From Pseudopithomyces maydicus (Eukaryota; Ascomycota; Dothideomycetes; Pleosporales; Didymosphaeriaceae): a stretch of DNA of 64,000 nucleotides. The notes below the pieces were generated by a model. The model was not told where the DNA came from and did no database searches. It saw only the letters and a list, made by a program, of their open reading frames with translations. The stretch's first letter is position 1; the number at the start of each line of letters is the position of its first letter. The stretch is taken from assembly GCA_026873275.1 (NCBI GenBank), contig JANTUC010000004.1, positions 2,046,001 through 2,110,000 of the forward strand, read 5' to 3'. This document shows positions 22,637 through 34,238 of this stretch, in pieces. A program made the position numbers and the translations under genes.

Positions 22637-24095
22637 TCACAGATTCTGCCTTGTGTTATGGGCGCTGGCGGGCGCAGGACTCGTGAATCCAGGAGGACGA
22701 CGAATCTCAGACACGGTCGTCTTCTTGAATTGATCCGTCCGGCTCTTGGACAGGCTGATCCCGGGCACGATCCATTCACTGCAACTGCATTGCATGCCAT
22801 GCCAGGCGTACTTTCCGACGTTGGTATGGCACTTTGGGCACTCTAGACGGCCTTCAAGTTTGCCCTGTTCGAGCTCAGGGCGCATCCACGACAAAGGATC
22901 CAAAAAATAGTGGGCGCAATCACGCCCCGTGGTTGCTGCGAGAGGATTTTCGCCTTGATCTTGGGTGCTATTTGGTGGGCTATGAGCGACCAAGTACTGT
23001 GATGTTGCGAGTGGTCGCCTGCGTATGAGTAAGCGCTGAGAGAAAAGCAGGCGGCAAAACCAATGGCGGCTGGACATGGATTTTGGAATGGTAGCGTTTC
23101 ACGGACCTGCATTTTCGGCATCGAAGCTCGAAGCTTGCGTTCTGGTGGGTGACATGCTCGTCTTCGAAACGAATCTTCTCTGCTTCGGGAGCCTGACCCA
23201 CGGCTCGGCTCAGCTCGATCTCGCGCTGGTAAACCCATCGTTGATAGGCAGGCGTATCTTCAACATTACTAGGCGTTTGCATTTGATGGTACAGTTCCAA
23301 TTGTTTCATGAATCCTTCATTGGGCTCAACGATGGGCCGGGCTTGCCGTAACTGCGAAAGCGCTTCGGACACGCTGATGTGGTGCTTTTGCATCAAGTAC
23401 GCCATGACGCATGTAGCGGATCGGGACTTGCCCATGGCACTAGAAAACACGAATCGTTGGCATACTGGACTCTTTGCGCCTGGTGGCGGCTGGCAGTGAG
23501 TGGCAAACAGGCAAGGGGGAAATTCTCAGCACATGTAGTAACGGGCAAGGAACACAAAAGGCAATGCAACGCAAGACCGCGCGAATGGAAGAAAGCAGGA
23601 AGTGATGGGAGGCAAAAGACAAAAATAAAATCAAAAATCGCCCCCCGTGACCGTGAATTGTTCGGTTCTGCAGCAGGTCGAAGGTTGAACATGCATGTCT
23701 CAGCTGCACCAGGATCTAAACTTACCAGTGTACAAGCACGCCGCCACCGCCATCCAGACCTTCCTGGATGAAACGGTTGGTGGCCGCGAAGTGCTCGAGC
23801 AAGTTCTCGTCTTCAACGTCATCAACCTCGACTACATGATGGCTGAAAGGGCTGAACAGGTCCTTGTCGAGCGGCATGCGCAGGACGGAGAGCACATGGG
23901 TGATGTTGGCCTCCTTGAGAGCGTCACGCCGGCGCAGGGTGAAGATGCTATCGATTCGTCAGCGTCCCAAATTCGTGAAACACGCACGGGGGAAAGGACC
24001 GCGGGGGAAAGGACCGCGGGGGGGGGGGGGAAGGGGGTTGCGTACCCGCCGATGTAGAGGTTCAAATCGCCCGGGACTTTGTCAAGCAGGGCCAT
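22637..24095 (-). CDS. Yvh1-type dual-specificity phosphatase with C-terminal zinc domain
   Basis: Four exons on the minus strand: 24046-24095, 23726-23947, 23107-23439 and 22637-23018 (introns 98, 286 and 88 bp), 328 residues. Exon 1 [17 protein letters not shown] joins [20 protein letters not shown]. The phosphatase loop [11 protein letters not shown] is restored across intron 2, with the catalytic Cys encoded across that junction. The C terminus has the Yvh1 zinc module: [45 protein letters not shown] and CSCSEW. Yvh1 releases Mrt4 from pre-60S ribosomes, which needs the zinc module more than phosphatase activity. Intron 1 contains a 13-G run and a duplicated 15-bp unit. Confidence 0.94.
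23985..24030. repeat. Duplicated 15-bp unit and 13-G run inside Yvh1 intron 1
   Basis: The unit GGGGGAAAGGACCGC occurs twice in a row and is followed by thirteen consecutive G at 24018-24030. On the gene strand this is a poly-C tract inside the 98-bp first intron. Confidence 0.8.
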
Positions 24096-25431
24096 GGGTT
24101 CCGGTTGGCGAAGAGGCGCCGTGTCAGGGATGGTAAGGCTGGTGGTGCGTGATTAGTTGGTATTGGGTGGTGCGGGCGTGGTGTTTGCTGGATGAAGGTC
24201 CGAAATTTCGAACCGAGGCTTCCCCACAATTGTGCGGACGACGTGGGTGTTTGCGTGGACAGGGCAGGGCGATGTAACTGCACTCCCGTTCAGTGTGCAC
24301 TTCAGCGAGCGCGCAACCAGCGGCTGAGTTTACGTCGGCGAGGTGATCCTGACGGTCAGATTAGCGCGCTTCTAACGTGCGGCACAGCACAGGTTCATCA
24401 GCCCTACGCGCTTGGTCGAATGCTCCGCTCCGCTCCAAACGACGCTCCGACGTGGTTAGCGGTGCTAGCGGGCGCGAGTCGAAGACGGGCACAGGGCGGC
24501 GGTCCAGAGGAGTTTCGGTTTCAGTAATCAGAAAGGACAGACGTCACGGTCCGAGGAGCCACGGTACCTAGCCACTCCCGACGCCGGACGAACTAGATGG
24601 CTGCTACTGTACAGTACATGTGCGTATGTGCGTACGTGCTTGCCCAGGTGCAAGAAGGGGCTTGGTCCCCACGAACAGCCCAGACTACAAATACTTACTA
24701 CACGGTAGACTGCGGAGCTACTTGGACGGACCGCATGAGCTTGGCTCTACGTGATTCGGCAGGACCAGACATGTGTACAGTACGCCTTGTGCGGGCACGC
24801 TCGAGTCTGCAACCTGGGAAGTGCTGGACACATGTGGGCCTCGTGCACACCAGTCGCCTGCTTGCACGCCCAAAGATGACGGTCACGCCTGCAGGCACCA
24901 CGGATGCTTCCACGGGGGGCAAACAGGCTGTTGGTGTTGGGCACGTACCCACGGTACTGTACCTACGTATGTAGATGCAGCCGGTAGGGTAGCACGATGC
25001 AGCAACGAGCCGACTGGAGCATGCGATGCGTGTGGGGGTTTGCGGGCGGTTGGTCGAGCGAGGGCGACCAGGGGGAGGGGAAGCCCTGGAGGGTCGAGGG
25101 TCAAGGGCGTCACCAGGCGTGCAGGCCAAAGCAGTCGCCGGCCGCTCGTGGTCTGTTCGCGGATCGTCGGTCAGATCAGCATGGTGATGGGATCGCGGTG
25201 GGCGAAATGAGCGAGCGGGGCGGAGGTCAGCAACGGACGTGTCAGCCATTTTGGCCGTCATGGATCCATGGCGCTGCAGCTGGAGTAATATTACCGGCCA
25301 GCCCTATGGAGTGCTTGCTTCTTCCGTATCGACCTACCCTGGCACGTCTCCCGTTACCCGCTCGCGCCGGCGTCTTAGGGCACAGCATCTCTGGAGGCAC
25401 CTGGGTGATCGGTGGTGGATCAGGGTGGATT

Positions 25432-25613
25432 GGCCGTCCGCGGCACCTGGCCGTCCGCGGCACCTGGGCAGGCAGGGCAGGGCAGGGCAGGGCAGGGCAG
25501 GGCAGGGCCAGCGAGGCGTGCGGGTGAGCGGGCAGCACGCAGCTCGCAGCTCGCAGCTCGCAGGAGGCAAGCAAGCAAGCAAGCAAGCTCGCTGTATGTA
25601 TGTATGTATGTAC
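25432..25613. repeat. Cluster of five adjacent short tandem repeats
   Basis: In order: a 17-bp unit doubled (25432-25465), GGCAG pentanucleotides (25466-25508), GCAGCTC three times (25539-25559), CAAG/AAGC tetranucleotides (about 25568-25588) and TGTA/TATG tetranucleotides (about 25593-25613). Unrelated unit lengths lie within about 180 bp. Confidence 0.85.
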
Positions 25614-25680
25614 TGTAGATTGGAGTGCAGGCGGGCAGGCTGGTCCCCCACTGGCTGCAGGCCCGCTCCTGGGCGGCGGC

Positions 25681-25713
25681 AGCAGCAGCAGCAGCAGCAG
25701 CAGCGGCAGCAGC
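25681..25713. repeat. AGC/CAG trinucleotide tract
   Basis: A run of about eight uninterrupted AGC units, followed by an interrupted continuation to about 25722. Intergenic, upstream of the C2H2 gene. Confidence 0.85.
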
Positions 25714-26157
25714 ACAGCAGCAGGACGGGGCATCAGCGCCCTGTACCGCCTGTGATTTCCGGCAGGCTCTCTGGAAAACCGACGGCGTGGTAGTGCGAAG
25801 CATGCGCTCGAGTAAGGGCTGCAGGCAAGTCTATCCATACCATGCTCGGCACCCCTGCATCTCCACCAAGTCCATTGAACCATCCGTGCCAGAGGGCTAG
25901 TCCGCGACCAATCGTCGGGCGGCTGCTTTCAACGGGCGGCCGGGATGGAAGCCATGAGCGAAGTCTTTATGGTGCGAGGCCCCCGTGGGATGCTCTGCAA
26001 CTGCAACCTCGAAAAACTTGGTCTCTCGGCTGCCCTTTCACGGTAGCGTCGCCGCCTGCTGCTAGCCCCCAGCGTGTCCCCTCGCCCCCCAGGAGACCCT
26101 CGACGACGGGCTGCTCCCGCCTGGACGACGACCCCGACCACCCCGACCACCGCCGCT

Positions 26158-26203
26158 GCCACCACCACCACCACCACCACCCAGACGACGACGACGACGA
26201 CGC
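26158..26203. repeat. CCA and GAC trinucleotide tracts
   Basis: About seven or eight CCA units are followed directly by about six GAC units. Further interrupted CTG units occur at about 26549-26588. Intergenic or 5' leader of the C2H2 gene. Confidence 0.8.
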
Positions 26204-26694
26204 GTGTTGGCTGCCTGCAGTTCTCCAGGGCCTCTAGCCGGCAGGTCGAGTCGACCTCAGCTCGCGCCAGCCCGCCCGCCAGACAGCGAGGGTGGTGTCC
26301 GGCCAGCCCAGGCCCGCCCAGCGCCCTGAGCCGCACCGTCGTAGGGTCCGCTTTTAGCTTCGCCGTAGGGCTGGGGGCTCAATTTGCGTTCGGATTGGGT
26401 GCGTGCAGCGACCCACCCGCCTTGTCGTAGGTAGGTACCCAGCGCCCTCTGCGCTCGCACATCACCGCGGCCTCGCTGCGCAGCGCTGCCGCCGCCGCGG
26501 ACGCTCTCGGCCGTCCCGGCGCCTGCTCGTCTGCCACCTCTGCTGCTGGCCGCTGCTGCTGCGACTGCGACTGCTGCTGCTGCTGCGCGACCACCGCCTG
26601 CGCGACCGCTGCTCGACCGCCGCTCGCCACACCTGCGGCCCTTCAGCTGCCCAGTGTCGACGGGTGTGCGACGACGTCAGACCTCACCGCCATC

Positions 26695-29091
26695 ATGACC
26701 ATGTCCAACTCGACCCCGAGCATACGGATAAACTCTGGCGCCTCGCTGCACCGCTACCCGCTGCCACATCACCACCGTCCCTCCTACCCGACCACTCCCG
26801 CGCCCATGGCCATTCCTCGTGCGCGCCACGACGTCCCGCCTCCGCTGCCTCCGCCGCGTTACATTGGCGAGGAGCTCCGCGAGAGCGGTGTGGATCCAGG
26901 CTGGACATGGGGCAACAGCACCAACTATGAAAAGGACACGGCCTTCAAGGGTAACCGCCATGGTGCCATCATCAAGGAGGGCTCGAGCCTGCGGAGTGGA
27001 GACTCCAGCGACCACGACCATTCGCAGGACTTCGCCGCCAGAGACTTCCCCAGCGACCGCTCCTTCGACGGCGACAGCGTAGATCACAGCGACGAGGACT
27101 ACAGCGGGAAACCTCGGCAGCGCCCCTCGAACCACTGGTACGTACTGTCACTCTCCTCGCCGCTTCCGTCTCCACCCAGCCTTTGTCTCTCCCCGTCATA
27201 CAATGCCCCGAGATCACCCACCGAGTGCTAATTCACCCCACAGGCTCACCAGCGAACGACAGCTAGGACGGGGCTTCGTCGAGACATCCTCCCATGCCTA
27301 CGACAAGCAGTTGCTCTCCAAGATAGGCGGTCCCAACACCCCGACCAGGACCACCGCGCCACAGCTACCTGCGTCCGCCCAAGAGCCTACTTCCAATGGG
27401 CATGCCCCCTTCACCAAGCTCAACGGCCAGTTGAAACCTCTCTCGGTGCCCGATCGCCTGCAGCCATCGTCTCTGGACTCTCCCGTCTCCCGCTGGCCGC
27501 CTTCTGGCCCACTATCGCCCAATTACCAAGACTTCCGTAATCCTGCGTTCGACTCGGCACCGTCCGACGCTCGCCATAGGAAGTTTGGCAGCGTGTCGAC
27601 CCCTGGTCTGGATGAGAGCCTACCGCATCGCCGCAGTTACGACTACAGTGCATCGACCGAATCGGAATTCAGCATGGAGGAGAGCGGCATGCGCGAGTTG
27701 AACATCAACGAACGCAGTCCCGCAGGCTCGGACGAATACTACACGGGAGTAAATGGCGGTCTCAAGAGACGCGCCTCCTCCCCTCCATCGGAAGCTGCGC
27801 GTGAGGATCGGCCCACGGGAGGTGGCAACTCGGATTTGTATCACCGCCGTTCTGCGCAGATGCTCGTCAGCCGCAACCCGCCCGCCGCTACCATTTCTCC
27901 ACGCTACCCGACCCTCCATGGCCTGTCAAACCAAGGATCGTTGTCTTCCGTCTCAAGTTTGAGTCAACGCACGGCATCGTTCGCTTCATCCTTTGGGCTA
28001 TCTGCAGCCAGTAGTCTGACCAGTTACAGCGGGGATCAACGCCTTTCGCCTAGTGCGCTGTCCCCCTCGGCGGAGGCGGAATTAGGCCCCGTTTCGCCAT
28101 ATGCAGCTAGTAGGTCACTAAACCCTAGCCCGCGTGGTTCGTTATCGAGGCCACACCACCAGCGAGGCCTCTCAGAAAACGACCATCCCCAAGGCGTTCG
28201 AAAAATGTCTACGGACAGTATTTTCCCATCGCGGCAGAATTCCATCGTCGGCCGCATCGTCGGTGCGTACATCTGCGAGTGCTGCCCGAAGAAGCCAAAG
28301 AAGTTCGACAGCGAAGAAGAACTACGGTATGTCTTCCCGGCCCTTTCTCACCGCCCATACCCATCAACAGAAAAGTTGGGCACTTAGCTTTAGACGCCGC
28401 GAGTTACCCCAGGATGTATGATTCAGAGGCACGCCCCATTGAGGAACCCACGCTAGCCTGGCGTTCGATTCCTGCACATTTAGCCTGTGTATCGTCCATC
28501 CTCGGGACTCACGGTACCGTCGCGAGATAGCTCCACCGATCACGTCACTCGGCTGGGATCCTCTCATTGAAACATGCTGACCATAACTCAAGTGTCCACG
28601 AACTCGAAAAGCAGTACACCTGCCAATTCTGCCCCAATCGCTTCAAGAACAAAAACGAAGCTGAGCGGCACCAAAATTCGCTCCATCTGCGACGTCACTC
28701 ATGGTCGTGCGCCGCGCTTGCAGGCGTCCATGCAGCTTTTCACCCGTCTCCAACCCACTCTGGCGTTGCCGACGTTTGTGGATATTGCGGTGAAGAATTC
28801 CCACTACCACCTAATTGGGACGCTCGGACCGAACATCTGAATCACGTGCACAAGTTCGGAGAGTGCAATCAAGCAAAGAAGTTTTTCCGTGCTGATCATT
28901 TTCGGCAACATCTAAAGCATAGCCATGCGGGAACCAGTGGGAAGTGGACCAACATGCTTGAAAATGCTTGCATGAAGGACGAACCTCCACCAAAAGAACG
29001 TGTCGGCTCCATAGGCTCAATCGTAGGGCCACCTTCTACCCCGCTCGCACCAAAACCAGGCACTATTAACGAAGTACACGAAGAATCATGA
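26695..29091 (+). CDS. C2H2 zinc-finger protein with long disordered N-terminal region
   Basis: Exons 26695-27137, 27244-28326 and 28593-29091 (introns 106 and 266 bp), 674 residues. The first ~500 residues are rich in Ser, Pro, Arg and Asp, without domains. The C-terminal part begins with a Cys cluster (YICECCPKKPKKF), then a canonical finger CQFCPNRFKNKNEAERHQNS ending in LH, a second Cys-x2-Cys element (CGYCGEEF...HLNHVH) and a third (FFRADHFRQHLKHSH). A sequence-specific transcription factor is inferred; the regulon is unknown. The 266-bp second intron is long for this window but phase is kept. The start MTMSNSTPS has two close Mets. Confidence 0.85.
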
Positions 29092-29647
29092 GGCGTTGGA
29101 TGGCTCGGCTTAATTTGCGTTCAGCGTAGCATTTAAGCATATGGGTTCTGGACTGCATTTGCTGCATTGTGTTACGAAGTTTCATCGCGGCCTGGTGAGA
29201 GGATCCAGTCGCCAATTACACATCTCTCCAATGTCTACATTGCTTACCAAAAAAAACCGGCGTCTATTTTCCTACCACTTTGGATATCATGTCAACTTGA
29301 CACTATTGCTTTTCGGCTTGATGACCTTGATGACCAATTCCTGTTTCAAGTAGTCGGTGTGCGCTCTGTACTTGGTGCATATTATGGGAGTTTCAACGGT
29401 TCCGTTTTGGTGAAGGGTGTCTTCGATGCACCCGATTCTCTTTTGTCACGGATGATGACGGGTTGCGGTGCATGGCCCAAATCAGCTCATGATGCTGAAT
29501 GGAGGACACTGGCACTGTAAAGTCGCTACGTTTTGCTGCTTGGTCAGTCAATCGGACTAGTTGGATATTACGCGGACACATGAGATACCACAAAGATCCT
29601 TCAACAAACAATAGATTATATCTTTAAGCATAGAGGCCATACCCGTA

Positions 29648-29674
29648 GTCGTGGCACGATCGCCGTGCCACGAC
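29648..29674. repeat. Perfect inverted repeat, 11-bp stem, 5-base loop
   Basis: The arms GTCGTGGCACG and CGTGCCACGAC flank ATCGC. It lies about 560 bp downstream of the C2H2-gene stop. Confidence 0.8.
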
Positions 29675-32600
29675 ATACCGGACAATCCGAATTGTTGTTC
29701 ACAAGCAACTTGACCACATGGAAAAAATAAAGGGACAAGGAAATTTCCTCAGAGTTTAGACCTTCAGCACCGATTTGCAACGGTTCAACTACCAGCTACC
29801 TCTTCCAGGTTTTGGCGACCGAGCATCAGGAATGACCAGGCCATCATGCTCTTCCGCATAATTCGATGAATGCGCCTTCGCGCATACACATCAGTGGTAG
29901 GTGGCGGCTGTCGGCACAAAGCTTATGTTGACCATTGATATTTTTATCGTGGGCGTATAATGACCAGCCTGACTTTGTGTCTCGGGGAAGCGCAAAGGGA
30001 AATCCGAGAGATATCGTATGGTGTTGGTGTTACATACCGTACAATCTTTTTCCAGCCTATCTCGTGGGGGCAAGCTGCATCGAAAATGAAGCAAGGGGAT
30101 TGGACAGGTACACACATCGATGCTCAGATCTTGCACGTTCCGCTGTGCGGTCTCCGTATCCAATTTACCACTGACGCCCGACATGCTGCAATTGTGTAAT
30201 GAAAGACTACTGCCGGTGATATCTCCACATGTGACGGACTGCCAACGCTGTCCCGGGCGGTGGCTGCACATACGCAACCTACTAGCATCTTTGGGAAGCA
30301 GGCAAACCTTGGGCTTGATTCACCCTCCCAATCGAACGACCAGCCACTCCACACGAAGACTGAGTCCCTCCTGCATCGTACCGGCCGTCACCCACAGCGT
30401 TCCTTCAGAGCCGACTGCCTTACTGCTGCGCCCGTGAGATCGCATCCTACATCCCTGCGTCCACGCGAGAAACCTACCCAACGACCTCCCTGGCCGTCAG
30501 CAGCACCCTCGACGTCCATGTACCCTCCCATCCCTTTGCATCACGTAGCACCTGCACCCGCTAGCCGAACACGGTAGCCGCGCGCACCCTGAGACCGTGA
30601 CGCGGCGCCACAAGACGCATCGATTATGTACCCTTATGTACAGGTCGGGAGACTCCCGCAGGCTGCGTACTGCGCATGTTGGGCGAAGGGCAATCTGGAC
30701 TGGCGGCTAGCTAGCGCTTATGTCATATGTGGTGCACGCCGGCGGACGGACAAGAGTCTGTCTTTGCCTTGCGAAACAATTTCTCTTAATGTGTGCGGAT
30801 GGGTGGGCTGGCTGCCCCGACTACTTGTGCATGCGAGTGGGTGTGGATAATCGCCGATGAGAAGGGTGTGGTTAGTGCTGAGTGGGCTTGGGCTTGGACA
30901 TGAGTCTGATCGGATGCGAGGAGATGAGTTCCTTCTGCAAAGATGCTCCTCGGGAAACGGTAGAAGAGCCCTAGAAGGCAAGGGAAGCAGAACACGATGA
31001 GAGGTTGTGCGTGCGGGTTGAACAGCCGATCATCGGTGTACCCGGGCACCTCTGTCGTCCCGCATGATGGGCATGGGGCGTAAGTCAACGAGGGTATCAG
31101 TGGCCGAATAGCTGATGGAAGATGCCATGGGTGCAGCTCCTCCTTCCGTGAGTGAGATCGTTAGTGTTGACTCGCCTTCCCGCGGCAAGACCAACTGCAT
31201 CAAGTAGAGCGGTGCCTTCTGACTTCGATTGATGGCCGGCTGGGCCAACGCACTTGGTAGTGCCTTGTTCAGGAAATTACTGACAAAAACGAGTAGATTG
31301 CGAAGAACCTGACCCTGGCCGTAGTAGTCCACAAAGTCTGTCAACATCTCCAAAAAGTTCGGGACTGTCTAGCAAAACATCATGTTGTATATGATTGTCC
31401 GTGTGCAAAGTGCACACCGTAAACCAAGCAATCATTACGGAGACGAAAAAAACAATAAGCACGACTAAATATCATCCATGTCGACCGTGTATCTGTAGAT
31501 TACACTGTAATTGAATGCTAGTCCCATCGTATATAAGCCTCTTGTTTTTACTGGCCAGTCCGTTGTGCTTACATCTGTCGACGGCAAATCTGAACTCCTT
31601 CAATTGGAGCAATTCTGGTCAGAAAAGCTAGTCGAACCATGAACAGCTCCTGCATGTCTATTGCATGCATGAACGCCTGCCACCAGCAACTCCTGCTGTA
31701 GGAATAGAGTAATCACGTGGTAAGATGGCGTCCATTTATCATCGTTCCTTGTTCGGACTAGAAATTTACGTGCGTAAAATAAGCGGCATTCCTAGACCAT
31801 GCTATTAAACGCCAGACTATTCGTATTAGCAGGTATTCCACGTGGGAATCGAACCGAAAACACGGCTTCAAATCCAGGAGAAACTAGTCCGAATTGTCAA
31901 CTTTCCCATCTCCTGATACTTTCGCGCAAGCATGTACAGTGTCCCTTGACAGTGCGGTAGCACTACTGCTATATTCAGGCAGTCATTCAACTATTGTCCC
32001 ACCAAAAATTGCTATATTGTTTACCTATCAACCCTTCAGAGCTCTAAAGGTGACCAACATGTTATCAAACACTGCCATTGCGTGCGTAAATATGAGCCAT
32101 AATCCCGTGCCTCATCGTGGCATTCAAAGTCCGAATCCGACGAGCCGGCCCTGTATCCCACGTACAACTAACCTCTTCCGCCCTACCCAAGTTGAATCCT
32201 TGTCGCCCCACTGACTCTCCAACCATGGATGAAACCGGACGCTCCGAGAGCGACGATCAGGTTTCGCATGGTATGCTAGGCAAGCGGAGATGCAACGGCT
32301 TTCTGCCCTATTTCAAGGCTCGGCGCGGCACCTAATGTAGGGCTGACGTCCGTGTTTGATCTTCCTCGCTTAGGTAACCAGCCGTCGTTGTTCGTTGCCC
32401 ACCACCGGACCGACGTCGTGCTTTGGGGAAAGGGAGTGGGTGGATTTTGAAACTCAATGTCCGGCCCGTAAGTGAGGCGGTGGCTTGGGTCCTGCGCAGA
32501 GCATGCACGCGCGCGCGATAGATGGTTTGGGAAGAGGCTGGCTGAAGAATGGTCGGTGAAGATTTTCTGCGCGAGGCGAGATCCTGAAAGGGCCAAGACC

Positions 32601-33138
32601 ATGACGAGGTCATGATGGGAGGTCACAGCTCGCAAACGTTTATTAGTGGGGCGAAGGAGTGAGCCTATTCTCCGATGCGTAGAAGCGTCGTTGGCATAGT
32701 GGTCCTGCTATGATTATGCGCTGATTACGAAGAGCCTTGGGATCCTGTTGTCGAATGGTGAAAGAGTGAATTGCATTTACATTCTTTGCCTCTCACCGAT
32801 CTATCTTGACCGCGTTGCAAAATTGTGTTGGGACGGTGTACAGTAGAGAGATTTTGGATTTCTAGAAATGTTACTCGGCATGTATGTGTATGTCTAGTGC
32901 AGAACTTTACAGGAGTAAAATGAACGACAAGGCTCGACTTCCAGATGAAGGAAATACGCGCACTTCAACCGCAAGAGTCACAGCGGGCTTAAGTTCCTCC
33001 GACACCACGTCGCGAGAGTCGCCCAATCCAACAGGACACGCATATTACATTTCGCCAAGCACGCACGCGGATACACGAACCCGACAGTCCTTGCTACGGG
33101 TATCGACACGTCCTGCACGTATTCTCGAAATCGGACAA

Positions 33139-33166
33139 AGGTACCCACATACCCCCGTGGGTACCT
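33139..33166. repeat. Perfect inverted repeat, 10-bp stem, 8-base loop
   Basis: The arms AGGTACCCAC and GTGGGTACCT flank an A/T/C-rich loop. It is inside the gene desert, near a locally GC-rich patch. Confidence 0.7.
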
Positions 33167-34238
33167 CATCACGCGGGTTAGATTGCGCGGGTCGTAGCCC
33201 TATGGAGCAGCAGCATGTATAGCCTCCAAGCTTCGCTTGGCTTACCATGTACAAGGCTTAGCGCCGGGGGCCTTGAACGAGACACATCTCGGTGTGCTGC
33301 CAAGACGTGGAGGAGACAGACACCGGATATGTGATTGGACTGTATGTCCGCTCGAAAAACCCCTATAGCGGTAACGGTATTGAGCGGTGAAGGACTAAGC
33401 TGCACCGGCAGATGGGCAGTTCGATAATGGCATCACTGATATTGCTCTTTCTTGATGCTAGAAGAGCAACACTGGCCGTGTTGGCGATGTTTCTTTCATC
33501 TTCTGGGGCAGCTCTTTTCTCAAGCAATACCACCATATCAAAACACCTGTTTTGACAGAGAACATTTGTTGAGGTGCCGACTTGCTTGCGATGTACGCTG
33601 GTCGATCACGCTGTTTGGTGGTGTGGTTTACCTATCATATTGAACACTGTGCATGCCTGGCAATTCGGCTGCATATACTACTATCCCGTCTGTTCCGTCG
33701 CCAAGACTGCATGTAGGGTGGTAGGGTCGATATCGAACATCAGCAGGGACTCATTCTCGCGCGCTTCCGTGCGAGGAACGATAGGCTTCGATCGATTTAG
33801 GCAGTAAAAGAGTGGAGAAAGCCAAGTATGAGTCTAGGTTGTCCGTTGATTTGTGATGGCATACGGAAGACCTATTTCAGAGTGTTTCATGAGACGTCTT
33901 CGTATTGCTCTCTTCGGTCGCTGCATGAACAGAATTGTCAGCAAGTGTAGCGGGAAACGACCTCCGACTTTTCTGTAGCTCTGGTTTGTTCAAGCGCGTA
34001 GCCACTTTCAAATTTCGCAAAGCATTCGTTGTCGCCCAGTGCTAATTGCTGACTGCAGGAAACAAACAAAACAGCACCCTGGCACTTATTGTAAGCGAAT
34101 GCCGACAGGCTTATACTCGGTGAGCACACACAAGCCACCAAGACTGCCCCACTCAGACCGTTTTCCATTGAAATTTTACAAAAAGAAAGTATGTGGCACA
34201 GTTCAAGACCAGAATCCCTGTGTCACACAGGGTGTGAA

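Larger units (their letters stand above)
24096..26694. other. Long divergent intergenic region with many short tandem repeats
   Basis: 2.6 kb between the Yvh1 and C2H2-gene start codons, GC-rich, with several small GTAC-containing palindromes near 24606-24620. The right-hand 1.2 kb is crowded with different microsatellites (listed separately). Probably contains a long 5' leader and promoter of the C2H2 gene. No gene was recognised; the many open frames are explained by repeats and GC content. Confidence 0.5.
29092..34238. other. 5.1-kb gene desert
   Basis: No frame here has recognisable motifs, codon coherence or splice partners. A 107-codon minus-strand frame at 31030-31353 (start MEMLTDFVDYYGQG) is the most protein-like, but I cannot place it. 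Perfect hairpins occur at 29648-29674 and 33139-33166. No transposase, reverse transcriptase, long terminal repeat or tRNA was seen. Confidence 0.45.

Noticed and set aside
24698..26930. Many overlapping long frames on both strands between Yvh1 and the C2H2 gene
   Set aside because: Produced by microsatellites and high GC; translations are Pro/Ala/Arg/His runs.
31800..31900. Possible tRNA suggested by GGTTCGATTCCC on the minus strand
   Set aside because: The T-stem does not pair and no acceptor or anticodon arms could be built.
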